Source: Methanospirillum lacunae (GTDB lineage: Archaea > Halobacteriota > Methanomicrobia > Methanomicrobiales > Methanospirillaceae). From it: DNA of 64,000 nt. The position numbers were made by a program, and so were the translations under genes. The stretch is taken from positions 682,001 to 746,000 of the forward strand of contig NZ_QGMY01000002.1 of NCBI RefSeq assembly GCF_003173355.1, written 5' to 3'. This document shows positions 8,697 through 16,203 of the stretch, one piece after another (the stretch's first letter is position 1; the number at the start of each line of letters is the position of its first letter). The notes beneath the pieces were generated by a model that was given only the letters and a program-made list of their open reading frames with translations, had not been told where the DNA came from and ran no database searches.

Positions 8697-10107
8697 TCAG
8701 ATAGCGACTATCTTTTGTTCTCGTCCTACTGCACATATTGTAAGATCCAGGAGAAATAGAACAAACCCTATCGTCATTGTAGAGTGAAAATCCTGCAAAA
8801 TATGTCTAACCTAAGATCAGAAGATGCAGTAATCCCATTTGTCGTAGTTCCCATCGTGAAACATGTTGCATAGAGAGCAGTTCCAAAAACGCTGCAGAGA
8901 AACATAGCAGTGACCATCAGTGATGATCCTGTTCCTTCTTCTCCTTGCGGAGCATCTCAACCATCCTGCTGGCAACCGGTCCTCCTGCACAGCCCCAAAA
9001 AAAACCCATGCATAATAAAACTGCAAGAAGAGGAATAATCCCTGCTCCCGGTTGTATCACCATAAGAATTCCTGTCACTATAATAATGAAAAGAGATCCT
9101 GCAATGGCAAAAGGTCTTCGACCAATACGATCTGACCATGTTCCCATCGGAATCCCGATGACTGCTGTCAGGACCGGGGGAATAAGCAGATAAAGCCCTG
9201 ATATTACAGGATCATACTTCATCCCAGCCTGTAGAAAAAAAGGGAGAAGATAGAGAACGCCCATGTACACACATCCAAATAAAAGAAATGCAATGAAAGT
9301 TGCTGTGAACGCCCTGGTTTTAAATATCCGAAGATGTATCAATGGAATCTGGCATGTTTGTTCACGAAGAATAAATAAAATTAAATTGATTATACAAATT
9401 GCCGTCCAGATAATGATTTGTGGATCTAATATACCCAGATGGGGTACACGCTCAAGAACATACACCCCGGATGCCATGATACCAAAAAGAAGGGCTGCAC
9501 CGAGGATATCAAAAGACTGATTATCACGTTTGATATCAGGTGGAATTACATATACTGCCAGTATTACAATACCGATGCTAATCGGGACATTGATCAGAAA
9601 TGCCCAGTGCCAAGAGAGATACTGGGCAATAAATCCGCCAATTGCAGGTCCGGCAGCTACACCAATAGATACAGACATGGATATTGTTCCAAAAGCCATT
9701 CCAAGCATATCTTTTGGAAGATATGTAACACAGAGGAGCGTTGCGGTTGCTGCTATCATGGCTGCCCCGATTCCCTGGATGATTCTGGATACGAGAAGTA
9801 ATTCTAGGTTTATAGAAAATCCACAGGAAGCGGACCCGAAGGCAAAAACACACAGTCCCAAAAGAAATATTCTCTTGATATGTCCCCGCTCGGCAGTTTT
9901 TCCTATAATGAGGATGAGTCCTGCCATCATCAGAAGGTACGTGATGATGACCCAGGATACCGTTCCGGTATCAGTGCCGAATGATTCTGATATCTGAGGA
10001 AGTATGATGGTCACGATGGATCCATCAAGCCCGTCTAGAAACATTCCAATGGCAATAACAGCAAGAAGAAGTTTCTGGTGGAGATGATTGGAGGTGATTG
10101 AAAACAT
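8697..10107 (-). pseudogene. DHA2-type MFS drug efflux transporter, two frameshifts near the 3' end
   Basis: From ATG 10107 the frame encodes a normal 14-helix major facilitator (FLDGLDGSIVTIILPQI, then GWRG-like TAERGHIKRIF) but stops at 8917 after 396 residues (KEKKEQDHH). The missing C-terminus is present in other frames. A shift at about 8925-8932 restores SSLMVTAMFLCSVFGTALYAT. A second shift at about 8786-8796 restores FHSTMTIGFVLFLLDL and ends with GREQKIVAI at a TGA at 8697-8699. Together the three pieces give about 470 residues, the usual length. Each break fits loss of one base. The product is therefore probably truncated by two helices, unless these are sequencing errors. Confidence 0.85.
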
Positions 10108-10313
10108 GGGGTATCACGTTGTGTTGATTAATGTAATAAGGATTACTTGTGAAAAATCAGGTAAGGTTAAAGATGCTTGTTGCTATTAAGTTACCTGGTA
10201 ATATGAGAGTTGATCATCGCACTCTGGTAACAACTGATCTCCTTATCATGCAAAGTATACCTGGATTTCGAAAGATGTTTGGATTTTTCTGGTATGAGAT
10301 TCTATGATGAATG

Positions 10314-10712
10314 TTACATCTCAAATGGTTGCAACATACCTACCCGGTTACCTTCTGAATCAATAATTGCAACATATTGACCGATACTCGGGATTTCTAC
10401 CGTTTGTCCAAGTATCTTTCCGCCAGCGTTAGTAACCCGCTTAATTGCAGCATTAATATCTTCTACTGCTATCACCACTGATGGACTTTTTGGCATATCC
10501 GGGCTATTTGGATAAAATCCTCCTCCAATTGCTCCTGATTTTATGGGCATATGGTTTTCATCTGTTTCAGTAGTTGAGGCGACAACATACTCTCCCATCT
10601 CCTTCCCGAGATAATTCATATCCCATCCAAAAACCTGCGTATAAAATTGAACCAGTCGTTCTTTTTCTTCGTATGGCATCTCAAAATGCACTACCGGGTT
10701 CATTGTTTTCAT
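10314..10712 (-). CDS. VOC-superfamily (glyoxalase-like) protein
   Basis: 132 residues with paired beta-alpha-beta-beta-beta modules: PVVHFEMPYEEKERLVQFYTQ then GWDM, and the second module VVIAVEDINAAIKRVTNAGG with IPSIGQYVAIIDSEGNRVGM. This resembles the COG3324 lactoylglutathione lyase-related group. The reaction is not known. A GAGGTG ribosome site lies before the ATG at 10712. Single gene. Confidence 0.82.
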   Translation of the reverse strand: MKTMNPVVHFEMPYEEKERLVQFYTQVFGWDMNYLGKEMGEYVVASTTETDENHMPIKSGAIGGGFYPNSPDMPKSPSVVIAVEDINAAIKRVTNAGGKILGQTVEIPSIGQYVAIIDSEGNRVGMLQPFEM

Positions 10713-11091
10713 TAATGATTCACCTCTGATGATGATCTATCTGATGTCCTGAAAGGATATATCTGTTACATTGGATTTACTAAAAAGATGAAACCCTCGA
10801 AAATTATCATGACTTAAAAGAAGCATTTTTTATAGATTATTGCTTTTCGGGACAATTTAGTGTTTAAACGAGAAACGTCGTAATGAGTCCCACACTATCT
10901 CTCAAATATTCAGGTAATCCTGATTATCAGATTTATCTAATAACTCACAAAAATGAGCGGGTAAAAATAAAATAGGGTTTTTTCTCTGAAAACAATGCAA
11001 CCAAATCAAGAATTTTGGTCACGTACATGTTAGAGAAAAACCATGATAACTGGTAATGTTTATGCCATCAGTTCTCATGGTTGTAGATATA
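10713..11091. other. intergenic region between VOC gene and ferredoxin
   Basis: AT-rich. It holds the VOC promoter and the ferredoxin 3' end. I see no gene, tRNA or strong repeat in it. Confidence 0.3.
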
Positions 11092-11316
11092 TTAATCTAA
11101 AATCTCAATAATCTGGACTGGACAGGCATCAGATGCATTGAGTGAACAATCTTCAAGTTCAGGTGTAGGTGCTCCTTCAGCAATGTTTCCATTAATCCTG
11201 AACATCTCAATAATCTGACTCAATGAGTCATCCGGGTTTTGTTCAAACACTTTTGGGCATGTTTCCCAGCAGGTTCCGCAACTGGTACAATCTTTCCTGT
11301 CAATTTTTATGTTCAT
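11092..11316 (-). CDS. single-cluster [4Fe-4S] ferredoxin
   Basis: 74 residues. Cys10, Cys13 and Cys16 (CTSCGTC) with the distant Cys65 (DACPV) form one [4Fe-4S] site. Cys20 (ETCP) and Cys57 are left over from a second cluster whose CxxCxxC motif has been lost; in known one-cluster ferredoxins such cysteines can form a disulfide. A soluble electron carrier. It is 417 bases from the next minus-strand gene, so probably a separate unit, at the edge of the redox-rich region. The partner enzyme is not identifiable. Confidence 0.88.
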   Translation of the reverse strand: MNIKIDRKDCTSCGTCWETCPKVFEQNPDDSLSQIIEMFRINGNIAEGAPTPELEDCSLNASDACPVQIIEILD

Positions 11317-11733
11317 GTTTATTACTCTCGTTCATACATGTTCATCATTCATATGGTATATGAAATATATTCCATCCAGATTCCCATTTGGATTGATTAT
11401 CTCATCTGACTGAATTATTTACACCATCCAAGAATAATCCCACTGAATCACTGAAGATAGGATCTGAATTGAAACCATGGATCGAGTATTTCTTCAATCT
11501 TTACCAGTGAAGAATGTATGAGAAGAGAATTTATTTATTAGTATTCCATCATTCAAAAACTGTAATCAGATGAAGAAATCTCTTATGGTTCATACCCAAA
11601 AAACCAGATTGACATTTTTCGAATCAGATTTTTTATCAATACCGGAATATATTTCTCATTCAGAATTCCTGGTTGTATACAATTCAAATTCGGTTGAATC
11701 TATTTTAAAAAAAGAGAATATTTTGTTCATTAT
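11317..11733. other. intergenic region upstream of ferredoxin
   Basis: Contains an inverted repeat at 11348-11364 close to the ferredoxin start. An A/T box near 11529-11541 precedes a plus-strand frame of 73 codons (11570-11791), whose end overlaps the mini-cytochrome gene. I do not accept that frame as a gene. Confidence 0.3.
11348..11364. promoter_or_regulatory. inverted repeat upstream of ferredoxin
   Basis: TTCATAT-GGT-ATATGAA, a perfect 7-base stem with a 3-base centre, 32-48 bases before the ferredoxin ATG. The position overlaps where a TATA box or operator would lie. Function inferred. Confidence 0.3.
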
Positions 11734-11988
11734 TCAATTATTATCTTGTTTCAGGTTTCCTGATCTAGGTCTTCTTGCCATTGAAAGATAAATGTGGATA
11801 ATAAGAAAAATAACCAATGGTCCCCACAGGAAGGAATGTATACGATTTGAAATCATTTTTCCGAGAATTCCCCCGGTAAGCGGTTCAATAATTCCCGGAT
11901 GTGTGATCCCGAGGCCAGTTAAAACCATAAGTATACTGAGAAACAGGATTGAATATTGAACAAATTTTTTAATTTCTTGTATTTTCAT
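11734..11988 (-). CDS. two-helix mini cytochrome b-like membrane protein
   Basis: 84 residues with two membrane helices, about 10-29 and 51-69. The second helix carries His51 and His65, 13 residues between them, the spacing used by transmembrane b-type cytochromes to bind two hemes across the bilayer; His30 lies at the end of helix 1. The basic tail MARRPR suggests a cytoplasmic C-terminus. It starts 3 bases after the stop of the molybdoprotein gene, so the two form an operon. By analogy to MsrQ/YedZ-type partners it may pass electrons to or from that enzyme. Too short to be MsrQ itself. Heme binding is inferred. Confidence 0.7.
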   Translation of the reverse strand: MKIQEIKKFVQYSILFLSILMVLTGLGITHPGIIEPLTGGILGKMISNRIHSFLWGPLVIFLIIHIYLSMARRPRSGNLKQDNN

Positions 11989-11991
11989 GCT

Positions 11992-12675
11992 TCATCCATA
12001 AAATGAACGATTGAGATCCCCACCTTGTGCATATCCCCTGCTTTCCCAATATCCCCGGTATGTCGGATCATTGGTTACTTCAATACCGGTTATCCATTTT
12101 ACCCATTTGTATCCCCATTTATCCTCAGCAACCAATTGGAATGGGAAACCACGTTCTCTGGGCAGAGTTACATTGTTCATCTGATAGGCCATTAATATTT
12201 GATTATCTATAAGGTATGACAAAGGGAATGAGGTAGTATATCCATCATCAGCGTGGAAAACAACAGTATTTGCTTCCTGTTTCAACCGTGCCAGATTAAG
12301 AATATCTTTCACCAGAATCCCATCCCAGAGGATCGTTACGTCCCATCCTTCAACACAATGGATCGTTACAACCTTACGGTATGAGGGGAATGATGTAAGA
12401 ACCTCATTATATGAAAGATTCAGCGGGTTTTCTATAAGCCCGGTAACCAACAGATGGTATGTCTGCGGATCGACTGTTCTAGGTCCTTTTATCGAATTTT
12501 CACGAAAATCATCCAAATTTCCGAGAGGAGTTCCCTCATATTCATGAACTTCAACAGAAGAAAGAACATTGTTCCCATTGTCAGAAAGAGAAGGACCACT
12601 ATTGAGTGTCATAATCCATATCCCCGTAACGAATAAAATTAGTAAAATTGTAATGACCAGACCTTTTCTTATCAT
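11992..12675 (-). CDS. sulfite-oxidase-fold molybdopterin oxidoreductase, membrane-anchored or secreted
   Basis: 227 residues. An N-terminal hydrophobic helix (about 5-23) is followed by the SUOX/MsrP-type Mo-pterin domain: LLVTGLIENPLNLSYNEVL, then Cys107 in TIHCVEGW, the expected molybdenum ligand, and VAEDKWGYKWVKWITGIEV near the end. The signal region starts MIRKGLV and lacks the twin-arginine motif usual for exported molybdoproteins. It is shorter than MsrP (about 330 in E. coli). Followed after 3 bases by the mini cytochrome b. Substrate unknown; candidates are sulfoxides, sulfite or similar small molecules. Confidence 0.85.
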   Translation of the reverse strand: MIRKGLVITILLILFVTGIWIMTLNSGPSLSDNGNNVLSSVEVHEYEGTPLGNLDDFRENSIKGPRTVDPQTYHLLVTGLIENPLNLSYNEVLTSFPSYRKVVTIHCVEGWDVTILWDGILVKDILNLARLKQEANTVVFHADDGYTTSFPLSYLIDNQILMAYQMNNVTLPRERGFPFQLVAEDKWGYKWVKWITGIEVTNDPTYRGYWESRGYAQGGDLNRSFYG

Positions 12676-12696
12676 ATATCATCTCATTATATACCG

Positions 12697-13779
12697 TCAT
12701 AATTCACGATTCAAGGTTGGATAATCGATATAACCTTTATCTTCACCTGCATACCATGTCGAGATATCCGGAGAATTCAGCGGGGCATTTCTGAGGAAGC
12801 GTTCCGGGAGATCCGGGTTTGCAAGAAAAGATGTGCCAAATGAAATTAAATCTCCCTGGCATTCATTAATAGCATTATCTCCAGTTTTTTTATCATACCC
12901 GCCGTTAAGGATAAGGGTTCCACTAAATTTGGTTCGTATGGTAGAGGCCAGCTGTGCATTTTTAGGAGTAGCCCCAAACCTGCCTCCTACCGGTTCAATG
13001 AGATGAATATACCCAATTCCTAATCTATCCAATTCCTGTGCCAGATATGAATAGGTATTCTGCGGGTTGGAATCTGCCATACCATGCTGGAAAAAATGTG
13101 GCGATATCCGGTACCCTACACGGTTAGCATCCCATTCTGAAATGACTGCTTTTGTAATTTCAAGGGGCAAACGTGCCCTGTTCTCTAAACTTCCTCCATA
13201 CATATCGGTGCGGGTATTTGAACTGTCACGAAGAAACTGATCCAGTAAATACCCGTTTGCACCATGGATCTCAACTCCATCAAATCCAGCTGCTTTTGCA
13301 TTGCGAGCTCCGGCCCAAAATTGTTTAACAACCCCGGATATCTCTTCTGATTCAAGAGCCCTTGGAACGAGAATTTTCTTCTTCCCAAGAGGAGTGTGAA
13401 TTTCTTCATCAATCGGCAGAGCAGATGGTGCAACTGGAAGAGCACCATTAAGAAAGTCAGGATGTGACATCCTGCCTACATGCCAGAGTTGGAGAAAGAT
13501 CTTCCCTCCTGCTTTATGGACCCCGTCTGTCACTATTTTCCAGCCTTTTATCTGATCCTTTGAGTGTATACCGGGAGTCCGGTAAAACCCGATTCCCATA
13601 GGATCAACTTGGGAACCTTCGGAGATAATCAGACCGGCTGATGCTCTCTGTTCATAATACATGACAGACAACGGGTTTGGAATATTTCCGGCTACAGCAC
13701 GACAACGAGTCATCGGTGCCATCACCATCCGGTTATTTAGTTCTAAATCATTGAAAATATATTGAGAAAAAAGATTCAT
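12697..13779 (-). CDS. Old Yellow Enzyme-family NADH:flavin oxidoreductase (alkene reductase)
   Basis: 360 residues from ATG 13779. A TTG 16 codons upstream is possible but gives a non-homologous extension. FMN barrel motifs are RMVMAPMTRCRA, ISEGSQVDP, QLWHVGRMSHP, FDGVEIHGANGYLLDQFL, RTDMYGGSLENRARL and the phosphate site LILNGGYD. The active-site histidine/asparagine pair is HGAN and the proton-donor tyrosine is in MYGGS. It reduces activated C=C bonds using NAD(P)H. It ends 21 bases before the molybdoprotein start and may lead the same operon. Confidence 0.93.
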   Translation of the reverse strand: MNLFSQYIFNDLELNNRMVMAPMTRCRAVAGNIPNPLSVMYYEQRASAGLIISEGSQVDPMGIGFYRTPGIHSKDQIKGWKIVTDGVHKAGGKIFLQLWHVGRMSHPDFLNGALPVAPSALPIDEEIHTPLGKKKILVPRALESEEISGVVKQFWAGARNAKAAGFDGVEIHGANGYLLDQFLRDSSNTRTDMYGGSLENRARLPLEITKAVISEWDANRVGYRISPHFFQHGMADSNPQNTYSYLAQELDRLGIGYIHLIEPVGGRFGATPKNAQLASTIRTKFSGTLILNGGYDKKTGDNAINECQGDLISFGTSFLANPDLPERFLRNAPLNSPDISTWYAGEDKGYIDYPTLNREL

Positions 13780-14219
13780 GAGGCTTGATAAGTGCTGCCA
13801 TCTGATATATTTTTGTGTGTTATTCAATTATTGCTATATGGGATCTAAATCTAACCGTTTCTCCATGGTCATTAACATAAAATCATTACAATATGTATAA
13901 AATTACTAAATAACCTGAATTCATATCATGACAAGAAATTCAGAATAAAATAGTAAGATTTTTTTGCAATAATCTTATTCTGATACAATTACAAATACAG
14001 ATACGTGTGCAAACAGAAAGAATCTGCTATGATTTTGGAAAAAAATTCATCATATGATGACACTTGATAATGTATGGAATTCCCGGGACTAGGGTTGTTT
14101 GTATTAACATCCGTATTCTCTATGAATATTAGATTCACCCGTTTAATCTAAAGATTCCATAGGTGGTTGATGGCGATTGAATTGATACTTCATCCTGGAG
14201 AGGTATAAAGAACAATATT
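13780..14219. other. divergent intergenic region
   Basis: Between the leftward OYE gene and the rightward membrane-protein gene. Strongly AT-rich and with the promoters of both. A GGAGAGGT element at about 14195 is too far from the ATG at 14220 to be sure of a ribosome site. I see no additional gene. Confidence 0.3.
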
Positions 14220-14690
14220 ATGTCACTGAATGATTCACAACAACTGTTCGGGTTCTTTTTTACGATCTATTTTTTCATAATTATCGATCGTTCCCATGTT
14301 ATGTACCAGACATGGGATACGTATTCTGCCTGGATGGGAAAAACTCACAACCTGAATCGTCTTGTATTGGGTTGGTTGATTCTCGTTATACTGCCCATAA
14401 CGCACTTTGCTATTCTCTTCACTCTCCTGGGTTTATTTAATGTCACCTTAAATCCGACGATTTCAGGAGTTATTATAATTATCCTGATCAGTATCAGTTC
14501 GTTCTTTACTTTTGGTTACTTCAGACTCTATGAGTCATTAGTTCATGGATTTCCTGTAAAATTTTTTACTTATGAAGATCAAACCAGAGAAACGACAAAG
14601 ATTCGCCCTCATTTCTTAGCACATTTTATTCCGGGAATACTTTATGTGATACTGTCAACACTTCTCCTGGTAATTACTCTTTATCTCTGA
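14220..14690 (+). CDS. four-helix membrane protein of unknown function
   Basis: 156 residues with four membrane segments: 9-25, 49-75, 80-100 and 136-155. Between helices 1 and 2 is a polar stretch with RSHVMYQTWDTYSAW. Between 3 and 4 is a charged loop FFTYEDQTRETTKIRPH. I recognise no family. It is the only plus-strand gene in the 11-17.8 kb redox-rich block. Confidence 0.65.
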   Translation: MSLNDSQQLFGFFFTIYFFIIIDRSHVMYQTWDTYSAWMGKTHNLNRLVLGWLILVILPITHFAILFTLLGLFNVTLNPTISGVIIIILISISSFFTFGYFRLYESLVHGFPVKFFTYEDQTRETTKIRPHFLAHFIPGILYVILSTLLLVITLYL

Positions 14691-14823
14691 CATATATCAC
14701 AATAAAGATAAAAATTTTAATTTGAAACTAGGGAAATTGTTAGTTCCTGATTAAACGTGAATGACTCATTGGTTTTTCTTTAAGAAATTGGACTTGAAAT
14801 ATTAACTGAAAATGGAGGGTATT

Positions 14824-15483
14824 TTAGAGTACAGCTTTTCTAAACGTATCGAAACCTAATCTCTCAATTGTTGCACCCAGACGTTCAGGAGCTATTCCAT
14901 TCTCCCTGTAGAAGGTGATGATCTTTCTGGCGAGATCAATAGCCTGATCCGGAGTCAAATCGTTAGCCAATTCTTTTCCAGCTTTTGGTGTCCCTCCACC
15001 CTTGCCACCCACAATCACATTGAATCCTGTATCTGTGCCGAAAAATCCAATATCTTTCATCCAAGAATCACTACAGCAGTTAGAACACCCTGAAACACCC
15101 ATCTTGAATTTTGCCGGTGCTGGTTTGCCGTAAAATTCTTTGTCTAGGGCTAATCCAAGACCCGGGCTATCCTGTTTAGCCTTTTTGCAGGCTCTCGTAC
15201 CTGGGCACATCTGAATGCTCCGGATTGTCAGACCAATGGCCTTGGAACTGTCAGTAAATTCAGACCAGGCATTGTCCAGATCTGCCTCGCTGATACCAAT
15301 GATGGCAATACGCTGAGCACCAGTAAGTTTTATAAATTTTGCACCATATTTTTCGGCAACATCTGCTATCTTTCGTAACAATGCAGGATCTGCAAATCCA
15401 CCCGGTATATGTGGTGAGATAGAGAATGTCATTAGATCTCTTTGAACAATTGCTCCCTTTTCGGGGATATTTGTTTGAGTCAT
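14824..15483 (-). CDS. small siroheme sulfite/nitrite reductase-like protein
   Basis: 219 residues, one half-repeat plus cofactor domain of the sulfite reductase family. The cysteines for the coupled siroheme-[4Fe-4S] centre are Cys93 and Cys99 (CPGTRAC, spacing C-x5-C) and Cys133 and Cys137 (CSNCC, spacing C-x3-C). An N-terminal ferredoxin-like half domain includes HIPGGFADP and KLTGAQRI. Single-repeat proteins of this size occur in methanogens as small assimilatory-type sulfite reductase-like proteins; real substrate is uncertain. It has no ferredoxin domain fused as in Fsr. Confidence 0.85.
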   Translation of the reverse strand: MTQTNIPEKGAIVQRDLMTFSISPHIPGGFADPALLRKIADVAEKYGAKFIKLTGAQRIAIIGISEADLDNAWSEFTDSSKAIGLTIRSIQMCPGTRACKKAKQDSPGLGLALDKEFYGKPAPAKFKMGVSGCSNCCSDSWMKDIGFFGTDTGFNVIVGGKGGGTPKAGKELANDLTPDQAIDLARKIITFYRENGIAPERLGATIERLGFDTFRKAVL

Positions 15484-15729
15484 TTTTTTACTCCTTTGGT
15501 TACTTCACTATTTATTGATAAAAAATGAAGAGTATCCATTTGGATAGTATGTATATTTTCAATATACTTTAAGGATAAAAGAATTGAAATTTGCCAGATA
15601 TGATATATTGAATAAAACTATGATGAATTTTCAGATAATGAATTTTTATGCGTAAGTAAAAAAATTTAAATTTTCAGATCCTATTTCATTGGAATCTGAT
15701 AATTTTTTTTTCAGAATCTTTCTCAATTA

Positions 15730-16110
15730 TTAAGGATTAACATGTATTATTCCAACCATAGACGGGTGGGCACCGCAGTGATATGGATAATCACCGGCCT
15801 TGGTGAAATTATATGTAAACATTTCTCCTTTATTCAGGAGAGATGACTTGATTTCTGATACGGCTCCAGCGTCACTTATGATGTCATGACGGGCCGTGTC
15901 ATTATTTGTCCATGTTACTAACGAATTTACAGTTATATTTAGTTCCTTAGGTTCAAATGCAAAATTGGATATATTAACTGAATAATTTGTCAGATTATTA
16001 TCAACCTGAATTGTCTGATTTGTGTCAGTTACTGCTGAAACAGATATACCTAGCATTATAACTATAGTCAAACTTGTAACCAAACCATACATCACAACTT
16101 TTGAGACCAT
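15730..16110 (-). CDS. secreted type I copper protein (plastocyanin/halocyanin-like cupredoxin)
   Basis: 126 residues. A signal or anchor helix (about 5-26) is followed by a cupredoxin fold: ISNFAFEPKELNITVNSLVTWTNND, then His75 (TARHDI), and the C-terminal loop with Cys112, His115 and Met118 (HCGAHPSM). These are the four classic type I copper ligands. It would shuttle single electrons outside the membrane. It lies just 93 bases downstream of the quinoprotein-like propeller gene on the same strand, which suggests that the two are co-expressed. Confidence 0.9.
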   Translation of the reverse strand: MVSKVVMYGLVTSLTIVIMLGISVSAVTDTNQTIQVDNNLTNYSVNISNFAFEPKELNITVNSLVTWTNNDTARHDIISDAGAVSEIKSSLLNKGEMFTYNFTKAGDYPYHCGAHPSMVGIIHVNP

Positions 16111-16203
16111 ACTATCTCATCATCTATCCAATACATAAATCCTTTTATGCATTCTTTTTTTTATCATGATGAAAAAGAAAAAAATGAGGAATTCGAATAC
16201 ACT

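Noticed and set aside
8533-8787. 84-codon plus-strand frame after the GNAT gene
   Set aside because: It is antisense to the recovered C-terminus of the frameshifted MFS gene.
11570-11791. 73-codon plus-strand frame
   Set aside because: Its last 58 bases overlap the mini-cytochrome gene and it shows no recognisable domain; a promoter-like A/T box is not enough.
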